64,000 nucleotides of DNA. Source: Fremontodendron californicum (Eukaryota > Streptophyta > Magnoliopsida > Malvales > Malvaceae). Below the pieces are notes generated by a model. It saw only the letters and a list, made by a program, of their open reading frames with translations, did no database searches and was not told the origin of the DNA. How positions within the stretch are numbered: position 1 is the first letter of the stretch; each line of letters starts with the position of its first letter. Made by a program: the position numbers and the translations under genes. Shown piece by piece: positions 10,676 to 23,345 of the stretch. The stretch covers positions 11,970,103 through 12,034,102 of the forward strand of contig JAULJL010000040.1 in the NCBI GenBank assembly GCA_030761205.1, given 5' to 3'.

Positions 10676-11977
10676 TAGAGGTGGCAAAATGAACCCGAAA
10701 ATCCGCTCAGAAAAACCTGAACCCGCCCAAACTCTATTTGACCAAAAAGTAAAAAACCCGAACCCGAAAAAACCCGAACCCGAAATGGCCCGAGCCCGAA
10801 CCCGAAATGACCCGAACCCAAAAAAACCCGAACCCGAAAATACCCGAACCCGAGCCCGGCCTGAACCCGAATTTAATACTAAAAATAAAAATTATCAAAT
10901 TGTAATTAAATAATTTTTTTATAAAGCAAGAACTTTATTTATCAATTTTATTCTAATATTTTTTTTAATAATTTAATTAAAATTTAATTTAATTTATATT
11001 ATATTATATATATGATAAAATAATAATTTTATCAAAAATACAATTATATTTTGTGTTTATAACTTTAATGTCCCATATCTTGATGAATTCACTATCTAAA
11101 AATTCTAAACTCATGAAAATTTTAGAAATGTAATTTTTTTTACATAAAATATTACTTATCCTTTATTTATGTTATTTTAAGAGCACCCTTATAATAGTAT
11201 AATAATATTTTCTATATATTAAAATTAATTAATAGCAATTCATTCATTTTAACTTATCTTTAGTATAATAGTATTTCTTATATTAAAAAATAGATAAAAA
11301 TTACTTTTAAAAAAAATGTGTTGTTCTTTGCAACATATATATAGTTTTCTTAGGCATATTATTAAATTAAGTCATCAACACCATATTCACTTGCCCAAAC
11401 CCGAATCGATCTGAAATATAGGCCTCAAATTCTGCCAAAAACCGTCCATATTTGTAAATGGATAGTTCAAGCCCGTTTAGACCTCAAAGTTGAATGCCAG
11501 GGTTCGTCCCTAAAAATCTCTTATTTTGTAATGAATATAAATTATAATATATTTACATGTTGAAATTCGAGTTTATCAAATCAATTATTTTAAATATTAA
11601 TATGATTACTTTATAATATATCATATTTTTTATAATAAATTATTTTAAAATTTTATTTTATATAAAAAAATTAATTTTATATTCTTTTGGTGCTAACAAA
11701 TATTAATTTTAATAAATAAATATAATTAAAAATATCATATTATAATAAAAGATTATTTTTAAAAATAAAGTAAATATTCAAATTATGTAAAAATAATTAC
11801 ATCTAACATAAAATAAAAATGATGTAAAACAGATCCGAACCCGACTGGGCCCGAACCTGGACGGACCAGAACCCGAACGAACCCGAATCCGAATGGGTCC
11901 AAACCCAAATAGATCCGAATCCGAATGAACCCGAATCCGAATGAACCCGACCCGAATTCGTCCAATTGCCACCTCTA
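10676..11977. mobile_element. Non-autonomous hAT element, 1302 bp
   Basis: The ends are TAGAGGTGGCAAAATG and CCAATTGCCACCTCTA, inverted over about 12 bp. Flanking 8-bp duplication is ACCTTGAG (10668-10675) against ACCCTGAG (11978-11985). Both subterminal regions carry arrays of CCCGAA/CCCGAACC in the same written orientation (10690-10870 and 11830-11950). The interior is AT-rich and shows no transposase. A relic of family A sits inside at about 11345-11500. An older, longer relative lies at 34280-38941. The element occupies an intron of the SG1-like pseudogene. Confidence 0.85.
11345..11500. repeat. Fragment of hAT-type family A
   Basis: The text CATCAACACCATATTCACTTG, GAAATATAGGCCTCAAATT and AAATGGATAGTTCAAGCCCG matches the right-end half of the 543-bp element at 37567-38109 read in reverse. 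Only about 150 bp remain and the ends are lost. Confidence 0.6.
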
Positions 11978-12661
11978 ACCCTGAGGAAACTCAAGTTGCA
12001 TAAAGCATCAAAGATGGAATATGACATACCTCAATTTAATAATTCTCTCTCAAAACCAACAAGTACCTTGTCATTTAGCTAAAACTATGAAAAGAATATT
12101 ATTAAGAAGCATAGCATTGGCACTAATTTAACTAATTGAGTTAAGTTTAGACACAGGTCATCTTTCTCAAACAATCTTGCAAAGTAATGCTAAACGAGAC
12201 CTTAATCTTCCCTCTGCTAATATTCTCATACAAAACCACCTTCAAAGCATCAACATTTCGAGGCTCTTTCTCCAAAACCTTTTCATACCTCTCCTCTTCC
12301 TCATTTTTCCCATTCTGGGTTTCCTTCTTTCGCTCTAAATTCACTCCAGAACTGGTAGTTGCTTGAGCAGGAAGAGTCAAACATGGTCCAGCATTGAAAC
12401 ACCCCCATAAAAATGAAAGACCCAACAAGGAAAACAACAATTTTTTTCTGATAAAGATTTGAAAAACTGTGTCTTGGGAGAGATACAAGGGTTTTGGTTG
12501 GGAGAATTGAAGTGGGGTCGTGGGAAGTTTAGGAGAATTTGGTTTGTGCAAAGGCAGTGGATAGATGAACTGTGGGGTGGGGAGGTTTTGGAGGGTTAAT
12601 GGTTGAGAAATTTGGGAGCTCGAAACTCTGTTTGAGAGATGAAAGAGAAAGCTTTAATTGA

Positions 12662-13020
12662 AAACATTCTGGAGAGACAGAATTGGAAGAAGATGAAGTG
12701 ATTATAACACAGTTAACACTAAAACAATATTGCCCATGTCTTACTGTAAAACGGAGGCTTTTTATGTTCAGTCCAGCAGCCTCAACTTACACCAGACTTC
12801 CTTCTAAGTCCCCTTCCTAAAATTTGCATAAAATTTTGAATTAACTAATTAATTTGACATGTAATTCTTTTTATTTTTGGTAAGGATTACATCGTAATTC
12901 TTATATGAGAAGTAGAGTAGGAGTTATATAAAAGGAATGCCTCTGATTTGATCGGTAAACTCCGAAAAACCTATAAACCCTCGCGCATACAAGGGGAGAG
13001 GAACTTCAAAGTTGCGTGGA
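12662..13020. promoter_or_regulatory. Shared 5' region between two divergent pseudogenes
   Basis: About 360 bp separate the head of the SG1-like pseudogene (minus) from the ATG of the NAT10-like pseudogene (plus). In functional copies this would hold both promoters. TATATAAAAGG near 12925-12935 is a TATA-like match about 90 bp before the NAT10-like ATG. No other element can be supported. Confidence 0.4.
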
Positions 13021-13168
13021 ATGAGGAAGAAGGTAGACGAACGCATCAGAACTCTAATCGAAAATGGCGTTAAAACTCGCCACCGTTCCATGTTCGTCAT
13101 CATCGGCGACAAGTCCCATGACCAGGCACTTCCATTCTCCTTCTCTCTGTTTTTTTTTTCTGGGTTAA

Positions 13169-13665
13169 GGGTCAAATTTGCCGGTGGATACTAAAATTTA
13201 TCATTATATTTTATTTTATTAATATTTATTATTGTAATTTTGAATTTCAATTTAAATTTATCATTATACTTTAATATTTTTGTTTGATTGAATTTAATCT
13301 TTAAATATTAATTTTTAATTAAATTTTATTATTCAACATTAAATAATTTTAAAACAAAATTTAATAAAAAAATTTCAAATATTTTATTTTAATAATTAAA
13401 ATTTAATAAATTAATTAATAAAAAATATCAACAAAGTTTAAGCTTTATTTTTTTTAAATAAAAAATTTATGTTTATTTTTTATTTTTTAATATTTTTTAT
13501 AAATTAATTTTATCTTTAAATTTTTTAAAATTAAAGTTGAATGTCAAAAATTAAAATTTAATGATAAAATTTAATCAATTAAAAATATAATGATAAATTT
13601 ATTTTAATATAAATATACAATGATAAATATGAATCGACAAATTTCAATATGTGGTAAATTTGCCC
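13169..13665. mobile_element. MITE in intron 1 of the NAT10-like pseudogene
   Basis: Ends GGGTCAAATTTGCC and GGTAAATTTGCCC are inverted repeats around a strongly AT-rich core. Sub-ends also match in inverted orientation (AAAATTTATCATTAT against AATGATAAATATG). TTA or TAA flanks on both sides would fit PIF/Harbinger, but the exact border is uncertain. Confidence 0.6.
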
Positions 13666-16600
13666 ATTAATTTTTTTTTTTTCTTTTTCGTGTTCTTTTT
13701 TAATGTAAAGTAAAAAGGGAACTTTGTAAAGTTTCTCAGGAGCCAAACGGAGCGTAATTTCGTTGCTAATTTCAAGTTTTATATTATTTTTTGCAGATTG
13801 TGAATGTTCACTACATGCTAAGTAAGGCTTTGGTTAAATTCAGGCCAACTGTTTTATGGTGTGCTATAAGGACAAACTTGAACTCAGCAGGTTCCTTTCT
13901 TATTTCAAATTCTTTTTTTTTTTCCCTTTTTTTTTTTAATTTGTATATATCTTAGTTTTAGCTAATCAATTTTTCTATTTGCTTTTTGCTTATTGTTTAT
14001 CGAAATAATAAAGCAAGTAGTAAAAGTAACAATCAAAGTATCAAACAGATTGAATTTTTAATCTAAATGCAAAGAATCTTCATTTGATGCTTGTTCTTTG
14101 CTAAATGAGCTTTCTGGTTAATAAGAGCATGAATGAAAGTGGTGATTATGTTAATGCAGTCACAAGAAAAAACGTGCGAAACAGATAAAAAAAATTAATG
14201 CAGAGAGGGCTGCTGGATCCTGAGAAAGTTGATCCATTTTCGCTTTTTGTTGAAACCGGAGGATTAACCTATTGCTTATACAAAGATTCAGAGATAATTC
14301 TTGGAAATACTTTTGGAATGTGTATATTACAGGTAGCCATTTTTATTGTATTTTGTTTTGATTCAATTGGATACATTTTTTTTCCCCACAGTTCTTTAAA
14401 AATTGTTTGCTTTTGCTTTGATGTTAGGATTTTGAGGCTCTAACGCCAAATCTTCTAGCCAGAACAATAGAGACGGTGCAGGGAGGCGGATTAATTGTAT
14501 TGCTTCTTCGTTCTCTTTCTTCACTGACCAGTTTTTACACCATGGTTATGGTATGAGTTATTTCTCCTATTGCTTTGGTTTTTATAATTGTCCAAAGAAA
14601 TTAAGAAAAATGTATGAACTGGCTTGTATATGATTTCTACTGTTCTTTGAGATTATTAGTCCTAAATTTGTTTAATGATTGATCTGGGATTTATATTTTT
14701 GGACTACTAGCCAGTGTTTTATTAAGTTTTTCTTTTTGTTTATTTATTTATTTTTTGTTGGGGACTGGGTGGGTGAAGGATGCCACTTTCTCACTGCTTA
14801 AAAAATATGTATATGATTTCTAAAGCAGGTTACGCGTAACACTTGAAAGGCACTTAAGATTCTAAAAGGCATGTCAAGCTGAGAAAAATCTCTCAGCCTC
14901 TTAATTGAAGCTAATGAAAGAATTTCCAGTGTTTTTACAAGAAAAACCTCATATGTATCAGAATGTTCACCCTTGTTTCTGTCTTCACTTACTATTTCTT
15001 AGTGCAATGAAGTTTCCATCTACTCGGGTTTTTTTAGCATTTATTTTTCATTCTTAATTTGGTGCAGAGCTTGGCTTGTCGGTATTTTAGTTTATGACCC
15101 TGATTTCAATTTCTAAGGTTCTTGTTATTTTGAAATTAATTCTTGTTTCAATTTCATGTTGTATAGAAATTCTAGTTGAGTTATTTATCCCATTTGAGTC
15201 ATTCTCTACCTTTAGGTAATGTATTGAAATCTGCAGCATTATTTGATAATTGTATTGGCCAGGCTTTGTCCATTTTTTTTTACTACATTGCTAGCACTTG
15301 CTTAATTCTGGTTTTATACTGAATTGTATATTCAGGATGTTCACGATCGGTACCGTAAAGAGTCCTACTCTGAAGCTGCTGGGCGCTTTAATGAACGTTT
15401 TTTATTATCTCTTGCATCATGCAAAGCATGTGTGGTCATGGATGATGAGCTAAATATCTTACCAATTTCATCTCATATAAAATCAATAACCCCAGTTCCA
15501 GTTAATGAGGTAATTATCTGACTTCTCTATTCATAAATTTTCTGGAAATGTTTTCAGGTGTTTTCTACTCTGCAGCATCATTCTAGAAATTTCAAACATT
15601 TTTAATAGTTCAGAATCTTTGATGTAAACTTTTGTTTACCACCACATTTTCGTGTTCCATCATTATTTAGCAAAGTCACTGGGGAATGTGAAGGCATTTT
15701 TATGGGTGTAACTTTCTTCTGTCTCTGATTGGCAAAAGGACTCTGAAGGGCTGCCAGAATCTGAACGGGACCTGAAGAATTTAAAAGAAGAACTAAATGA
15801 GGATTTTCCTGTTGTTCCTTTGATAAAAACGTGTTGTACACTGGATCAGGTAGGAAAATTACCTACTTTACTAATTTTTTGCATGTGGCTCACTAATTTG
15901 GCTAACATTTTCTTGATTATTTGGTGGATATATTTTATTTTCATGTTTGAGCAGGGAAAAGCTGTCATTACATTTCTTGATTCCTTTTTGGACAAGAATC
16001 TGCGCAGCACAGTTGCTTTGCTTGCTGCTCGTGGCCTTGGGAAATCAGCTGCACTCGGATTAGCAATTGCTGGTGCTATTGCTGCTGGGTAAGATCGCTT
16101 GAATTATGTTATGATTTCTTTTTTCCGTAATTAATGCTTTCGTTTTTCTTGTTTCCATTTGATCTTTGCTTAAACTAATGAGAGAACTTATTCTAATAGG
16201 TATTCGAATATCTATGTAGCAGCACCTAGTCCTGAGAACTTAAAAACCTTGTTTTGAATTTGCATGCAAGGGTCTCGGTACTATTGAATAGAAGGTACAG
16301 TCTGTATCCCCTCATCTGTGTAAACGTTCACAAGCCTCTATAGGTGCATATGTGCTGACTGATTTTTCTTTATGCTTGTATGATTATTTTGTAATTAAAA
16401 TGCTTTTAGCTTTGTTGTTCATAGTACTTTCATAGAATCTTAGGACAGTTATTAGGAAGAGTAACTGATGGTGAGTTTCTTTGCCTCTACAACTCTGAAT
16501 TTGAGTAGAAGTATCTCCTTTTCAAAATTTGACCTTGTTTTATGTGAACTCCTACTCGATTAAATCATAATTCTGCTTTAGTTTTTATGACAACATTTAT

Positions 16601-17424
16601 AGTGAATAATGTTTTTTTCAATCTGCTGGGCACCCACTGTTTTATCCTGGTATAGTATTCCCATGGCTTTTCTTTTTTAGCTTTTAAAAAAAAAAAGAAA
16701 AGTTATTCATAAATGATATGGATGACTGCATGTCTTTATTGGATGGTTACTCCTGCTATATCTATTATTTTTGTTGTTTGTTTTCATACCTTTTTAACTT
16801 ACTACTGTATTCTTTGTTTTCAGGAACACATTGATTATGATGTTGTGAAGAGTGTGAATCCTGAGTTCAAGAAAGCAATTGTGCGTATCAATATTTACAA
16901 GCAGCACAGACTTTTATTTAACTATTTTATCTTTTTTTTATATACTGCAAGATTATATTATTGAATGTGGGACTAGTTCCACCACGCTTAGCTTGAATAA
17001 ATCTTTTTTTCCTTTTCTCTGCCCTGGCCTTGCAGTACATACAGCCACATGAACATGAAAAGCTCTCCCAAGTCGAGCTTCTTGTTGTTGATGAAGCAGC
17101 AGCTATACCATTGCCTGTTATAAATTCCTTGCTTGGTCCTTACTTGGTCTTCCTTTCATCTACTGTAAATGGGTATGATAAGTCATCCTTGAAAAGTTTC
17201 CCTGTAAGCATGCTCCATATACTTTTATTCAGTAGAATATGAATTTGACTGAATTCGAGTCCTTTTATCCCATTTAAAGCTATGAAGGTACTGGCCGGTC
17301 TTTATCCCTAAAACTTCTGCAGCAATTGGAAGAGCAAAGCCAGCTGTCTAAGGGTGTTGAGGGCTCCCTCTCTGGTATTTCTGAGCTTCATTGACATTAT
17401 TACTTCTTAGTTCTATGAACAAAT

Positions 17425-17737
17425 ATATTCGTACTCGTCGTGCACGTAAAGTTTCGAATAGATCCGATATCTCTATCATATCGATCGAGAATACAATCTT
17501 TTTCAATATATATTTAACGGTTGAAATTTTTTACATTGAACAAATAGTTAGACATTTTTAATTTACTCGAAGCTTGACGTGTGATGGTAACTCAATTATA
17601 CGAGTTATCAACGTGCATGATCTACGTGAATAGAGTATGAAATTTGACGATCGGATTAAACAAATATAAATCGTATAAAAAATTGTGAAAGTATGTAAAA
17701 CTAGTTTAGTTTTACACTAGTGTAAGTGGATCACTTC

Positions 17738-17784
<47 letters not shown>

Positions 17785-17790
17785 TTCTAG
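17425..17790. repeat. Unclassified insertion with an AT microsatellite in intron 11
   Basis: A block that differs in texture from the surrounding intron (CGTACTCGTCGTGCACG, GATCGGATTAAAC, TTTACACTAGTGTAAG) and ends in an uninterrupted AT dinucleotide run at 17741-17782. It may be part of a repeat, but no terminal structure or second copy is visible. Confidence 0.45.
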
Positions 17791-18633
17791 TTTTTATCAA
17801 TACTATTTGATGCTTTTGGTTCAAAGTTTGTGTTCTCTGGCAATGGACTGACTTCTCAATTGCCTTCAATGTAGGTTGTGTTTTTTAAAAAGATAGAACT
17901 TAGTGAGTCAATTAGATATGCTTCTGCTAATCCTATAGAATCCTGGCTTAATGCTTTACTTTGCCTTGATGTTACAAACTCTGTACCCAGTATCAGCAGG
18001 TTTGGGTTATTATATTTTGTACATCTGGGAGTTAGTTCTGCCTCCATTTTATTGATTTCTGGAGTGATTTCCTTTATGTTTACCATTTTTAATTAGGTTA
18101 CCTCCACCCAGTGAATGTGATCTCTACTATGTTAATCTGGATGCACTTTTTTCTTATCACAAAGATAGTGAACTATTTTTGCAGGTAATCAGATGTAGTT
18201 TAAAATTGATATGCACTTAATGTTATATGAAGTGAAACAAATGCTAATTTGTCATATACTTGCAGCGGATGATGGCCCTATATGTTTCTTCTTACTATAA
18301 AAATTCCCCGAATGATCTACAACTAATGGCTGATGCTCCAGCTCACCATTTATTTGTGTTACTAGGTATGTCTGTTTGGCTTGGTTGCGTTGTCTACTTT
18401 GCTAATCAAGTTTGGGATAGACTTCTGTAACTTATTTTAATGCAGGCCCTGTTGATAAGTCAAAAAACCAGCTTCCTGTTATTTTGTGTGTTATCCAGGT
18501 TTGCATCTTTGTTATGTGAAACTCTTAACAAATTCTTTCTATTGTCATGTTGTCTGTCTTTGTATTCAAGGATAATTTGTGCCATTCAGGTTCTTCAATT
18601 TTGCTTAGTTGTTTTGTTATCAAGTATTTTGAT

Positions 18634-18831
18634 CTATGTTGCTCCTACTCTTCATTTTTCTTGAAGTATCCGTGTCCGACACCCATATTCGACGCATATA
18701 TGGACATAGGTATGGGGAAATGATCTTCAAAAGACCCTCCAAATACATGGAAAAACTTAGACAAAATTGAACATACCCGTTCCGGACACATACCCGTATC
18801 CGACACTCATACCCGAGTCCGAGTAACATAG
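18634..18831 (+). mobile_element. hAT MITE family M, copy 3
   Basis: A 198-bp copy with ends CTATGTTGCTCCTACTC and GAGTCCGAGTAACATAG. Target duplication ATTTTGAT against ATCTTTAT (6 of 8). It lies in an intron of the NAT10-like pseudogene. Confidence 0.88.
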
Positions 18832-19817
18832 ATCTTTATGTTTAGAGTTTTAATATTTTGAATCCCCCTGCTGCTGTTACTGAGTCCTTATGCATTATTT
18901 GAAAACCATATTTTGCCCTTAATTTTGTTGAATAAGTTGGTAAATCTTTTTAGTTGCAATTGGTCTGATGATGTTGATGTAGGATAGAAGAGAAATAGAA
19001 TAGGGCTAGAGAAATCAGTAATAATATCATTCCTCCATATGGATATCCTTCCCTGTGTTAGATGTGTATATTTATCTTTATCTTTCTTTTTCTTTTTTGG
19101 TTTGTTTGTTTTTCCCCCCAAAGGCCATCAGCTAAATTTAACTGCCAACTATTGGCTGTACTGTGATATTTTATTGGAGAATTGGAAGCAACAGACTTAT
19201 CAGAAAAATTGACTCTACATATGTTTTGTTATGAGCATAACAGTTATCAGCTGTTGCATATAATTACATTATTAATGAGTTTAACCTTCAACAAAGTTTG
19301 AACTCTCATGGCAAAGCTATGTATCTGCATCATTATATATTCACACAAGTTTATCACAGGTCTCTCTTGAAGGTCAAATTTCTCGTAAATCTGCAATCAA
19401 AAGCTTAAGTGATGGCTATCAACCTCATGGAGACCAAATACCAAGGAAATTCTGTGGAGCAGTTTCGAAATCCTGATTTCCCGAGACTTTCAGGTGCTCG
19501 TATTGTTGGCATTGCCACCCATCCTAGTGCTATGAGTGTAATTTTATGTTTTATGGATATATTATTATGTTTGGTTGTCTGGATTCTCATTAAACATTTT
19601 GACACCTTTTTTTATTGGGCTTACTGCAGCTTGGATATGGTTCTGCTGCTGTTGAACAGTTAACAAGGTACATGCATATTTGATATATTCTTTTTCCAGT
19701 CTGGTTAATTTTTGTTTTATTCTAGCAGTGCAATGCATGCCACCGTTCTCAATCCTTTAAGTTTGTCTTTGTCTATTGTGATTGCTAATAAAAAACATGT
19801 ATCAGAGTGCTATACAA

Positions 19818-20014
19818 CTATGTTACTCGGACTCGGGTGTGAGTGTCGGATACAGGTATGTGTCCGACACGGGTATCTTCAGTTTTTTCTAAGTTTTTCC
19901 AGTATTTGGAAGGTCCTTTCAGGGTCATATCCCCATACTCATGTCCGAATATGCGTCGGACACGGATGTCGTACACGGGTAGTTCAAGAAAAATAAAGAG
20001 TTGGAGCAACATAG
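19818..20014 (-). mobile_element. hAT MITE family M, copy 4 (reversed)
   Basis: A 197-bp copy in the opposite orientation, with ends CTATGTTACTCGGACTC and GAGTTGGAGCAACATAG. Target duplication CTATACAA (19810-19817) against CTATACAG (20015-20022). In an intron of the NAT10-like pseudogene. Confidence 0.9.
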
Positions 20015-20579
20015 CTATACAGTGCTCTAATACATGAGCTTGTTTGTGTGGGTTTCAAGTGCGATCTGAACTTGAGAGAGTGTCCTACTCTGAATAGAAA
20101 GAAGTAAATTGTAGGGAGGATTAATTGATCACAGTATAAATCTTGTTTCTTATGCTGACAAATAATTACTACATGGTTTGACCCATGCAATGCATGGGAG
20201 AAACTGAATAAATAAATAATTGAACTTGATAAGCATAATACAATGCTAGAGAAAGTTTTGTTGTATATTTGATGAGTATTCTACTTTTGGTTTGTTTTCT
20301 GACAATTAAACTGTCAACTGTCAAGTACCTTTAAAATACTAAGCATTTAAAAAATAATTCCACTCTCTGCAGATACTATGAAGGGCAATTAACTTCATTT
20401 TCTGAGCTAGATGTTGAAGATGCTGAGGAGGAGACTCCACAAGGATCACAACTCAAGACTTTCAGAAGCAGCAGAGAAGGTTCGTGACTGAAGAAAGCTT
20501 TATCTCATACTTCTAATCATTATATAAATTTTACATTTTTTGCTCAATTTTGGTGTAGCCACGTTGGGCCCTTCATAGG

Positions 20580-21940
20580 TGGCCACGTCAGTTTTTTTTT
20601 TTTTGTAGGCCTCTCATTTTTTGGGTTGTTGACGGTAAAGAGATCAGAAAAATTTATGTTCGTGTTATTTTTTTGTGTTTAAAATATTATAAATTGATAT
20701 AATTTTTTATATATTAATAATTCATTTTATATATACTTTTAAGCGTTTGTGTATCCGTATCGTGTTTATGTTATTTTTCGTGTTGTGTTTTAATAATTTT
20801 TCCTATGTTGTATTCGTGACGTGTTCGTGTTCTTTTTTTTTTCAAAATATTATAAATTTATATAAATTTTACACGTTAATAATTCGTTTTATGTATATTT
20901 TTACACGTTCGTATATTCGTGTCATGTTCATGTTATTTTTCGTGTTGTGTTTTAATTATTTTTTCAATTTTGTGTTCGTGTCGTATCTTAATTCATCTCA
21001 TATTTTACGTAATTTGTCATTGTAATTAAATTTAGAGAAAAATTTGTGCGTTCGTGTCATGTCTCAATTTATGACACATTTTGCATAATTTATTATAATT
21101 ATTCAATTTAATGAAAAAAATGTGTTCGTAACGTGTTCGTATTTTTTTTTTCAAAGTATTATAAATTTATATAAATGTTTACACGTTAATAATTAGTTTT
21201 ATCCAATAATTTATATAAACTATTATAAATTTATTAAAAAAAAATTACACGTTAATAATTCATTTTATGTATATTTTCACACGTTCGTGTATTCATGTCG
21301 TGTTCATGTTATTTTTCGTATTGTGTTTTAATTATTTTTCCTATGTTGTGTTCGTGTCATGTCTCAATTCATGATATATGTTACATAATTTGTCATAGTT
21401 ATTCAATTTAGAGAAAATTTTGTGTGTTCGTGTAATTTTTTTTTGTGTTTTTAAAGTATTAAACTTTATATTTTTACACGTTAATAATTTATATAAAGTA
21501 TTATAAATTTATATAAATTTTTACACGTTTGTGTATTCGTGTCGTGTTCATGTTATTTTTCGTGTTATGTTTTAATTATTTTTCTATGTTTTATTTGTGT
21601 CGTGTCTCAATCATCTCATATTTTACATAGTTTGTCATTGTGATTTAATTTTTTTTTAAAAAAAAAATTGTGTGTTTGTATCGTGCCTCAATTCGTGACA
21701 TATTTTGCATAATTTGTCAGACTGATTCAATTTAAAGAAAAATTTGTGTTTTCGTAACGTGTTCATATTTTTTTTTTATGTTTCCCAAAATATTATAAAT
21801 TCATATAAATTTTTTCATGTTAATAATTAATTTTATACGTTATCAATTTATGTGTTCATAACATTGTTGTCATTACTATTACAAAAATAAAAAGCGAATA
21901 GTTTCACCCGTTGCGTAGTGCGGGTTTTTTTTTTTCTAGT
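20580..21940. repeat. GTGTCGTGT-rich irregular repeat block in intron 18
   Basis: The phrase CGTGTCGTGTTCATGTTATT or near versions recurs about every 150-370 bp (near 20750, 20900, 21275 and 21530), each followed by TTTTAATTATTTTTC and later ACACGTTAATAATT. Spacing is irregular, so it is an array of degraded repeats, not a clean tandem. Smaller pieces occur at 5935-6060 and 25018-25215. Origin unknown. Confidence 0.65.
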
Positions 21941-21998
21941 TGATTTTATTTTGCTTGATACTTAGAAGAAGCTTTGCTGTTGGGCTTGTGTGAATCAA

Positions 21999-22166
21999 TT
22001 ATGTTGCTCCGACTCTTTTTTTTTTTTTGAAATACCCGTGTCCGATTTATATCCGGACATGGGTATGGGGATACGTTCCTCCAAGGACCCTCCAAATACA
22101 TGGAAATCTTGAAAAAAATTGAACATACCCATGTCCGACACTCACATCCGAGTCCGAGTAACATAG
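21999..22166 (+). mobile_element. hAT MITE family M, copy 5
   Basis: A 168-bp copy with ends TTATGTTGCTCCGACTC and GAGTCCGAGTAACATAG. Perfect duplication TGAATCAA at 21991-21998 and 22167-22174. In intron 18 of the NAT10-like pseudogene. Confidence 0.92.
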
Positions 22167-22849
22167 TGAATCAAAACATTTTCTCATGGTTTTATGCCAA
22201 CATTCTGATCTTTGATGTTGCTAGGGTTTTTTCCCTTAGTATTATACTTGTACCAACTGTGCCTTTTTTGTAATATATACTGGTACAAACTGTTCTTACA
22301 AGCTAGCTTCTTTCTGCAAATGACTTTCTTCATGTTAGGCATTAGTGTGCTACTTCTCTGGTATTTAATGAGTTTTAAGTTCAAGCAATGTGGGATTGGA
22401 GTTTTAAATTCAAGATCTCTCTTAGATCTTGATATAAATGACAATTTTAGCTTCATTGATTTCAAAGCCTTTTCTTTTACTAGTTTTCGACGTGTTTTCT
22501 GTCCTTGATATGTTTTCAAGTTTTTTATGTTTCCACAAAAGGCATATGCTTATGATGTGTGTACAAAGTTGTATAAGCTTCCCAGGTTATGAACAACTGA
22601 TGAATTTGCATTTGCAGGTCTCCTTGTTGGAAGAAAATATTAAACCTAGGACCAATCTTCCACCTTTACTTGTACATCTGCGTGAACGCCGACCTGAGAA
22701 GCTCCATTACCTTGGTGTCTCCTTTGGGCTTACCTTAGACCTTTTTCGCTTCTGGAAGAAACACAATTTTGCTCCATTTTACATATGCCAGATTCCAGTT
22801 AAGATGAACTTTCCCCTACTTGATTCTTTTCCCCATGTTAGATTATAAT

Positions 22850-23345
22850 TAGGGATGGCAGCTGATAGGATATTTGCCTTTTTTTGTAATATCCGAATCC
22901 GCAAAACTGCTTTGAAATCCGAATCTATTTATTATCCGCAATAAATCGGAGTATTACTATCCAAATCCGAATTAAATAATATTACCTGCCGGATATCCGA
23001 ATCCGCTAAATATCCAAATTCAGTAAGTCAAAAAAAATATAAAATCAAACAAAAATTAATTTTAAATTCAAATAAATGGATAATGGATTCGTATATCCGA
23101 ATCTGCAAAAGTATGCGGATTCGGATAGCGGTTTTGGATATCCGAATCCGTTATCCGTATAAGTAATGCGGATTCGAATAATGGATATCCGAAGTTTCAT
23201 ATCTGCATCTGCTCCGAATCCACTGCGAATAATAATTATAATATCCAAATCCGAATTTTATCCGAATCCACAATATCCGAACCCGCAAAAAAACGGATCG
23301 GATAAGTGCAAATATCCGAATCCGCACTATCCATTGACATCCCTA
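22850..23345. mobile_element. hAT-type MITE rich in ATCCGAATCCG
   Basis: About 496 bp with ends TAGGGATGGCAGCTGATAGG and CTATCCATTGACATCCCTA. Flanks GATTATAA (22841-22848) and GATAATAT (23346-23353) agree in 6 of 8 bases. The body is filled with ATCCGAATCCG in both orientations. In intron 19 of the NAT10-like pseudogene. Confidence 0.7.

Larger units (their letters stand above)
9205..12661 (-). pseudogene. SLOW GREEN 1-like chloroplast TPR protein, pseudogene
   Basis: Remnants of a nuclear gene for a chloroplast tetratricopeptide protein of the SLOW GREEN 1 type, needed for chloroplast development (family knowledge). Seen on the minus strand: exon 1 (about 12147-12661) encodes a Ser/Pro-rich transit-peptide-like region, a hydrophobic stretch (LLFSLLGLSFLWGC) and a TPR start (YEKVLEKEPRNVDALKVVLY). 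A later exon (9760-9912) encodes GLAMVMHK and LNEALEVALR. Another (9205-9285, 27 codons, good splice borders) encodes EELEEGMKKFQDLINDNPPD. Breaks: a frameshift upstream of the TPR part of exon 1; one base lost after ATGCACAAA and one gained at GAGATTACTT; TAA where a Glu codon is expected (CGT TAA AAG AGA); and a frameshift near 9770. The middle TPR exons and the C-terminus are missing. The family name rests on remembered similarity; the loss of function is clear. Confidence 0.68.

Noticed and set aside
10690..10870. CCCGAA arrays as interstitial telomere repeats
   Set aside because: Plant telomeres are CCCTAAA. Here the unit is CCCGAA with irregular spacing and lies inside a hAT element with end repeats and an 8-bp duplication.
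10671..10913. 80-codon PNPKKPEPE-type open frame as a protein
   Set aside because: It is the translation of the CCCGAA array at the end of the hAT element.
15955..16088. NAT10-like exons taken as a working gene
   Set aside because: Single exons read well, but joining them meets frameshifts or stops in at least eight exons, which alternative splicing could not avoid without losing core domains.
20747..21025. Hydrophobic open frame in intron 18
   Set aside because: Arises from T-rich degraded repeats and has no domain or codon signature.
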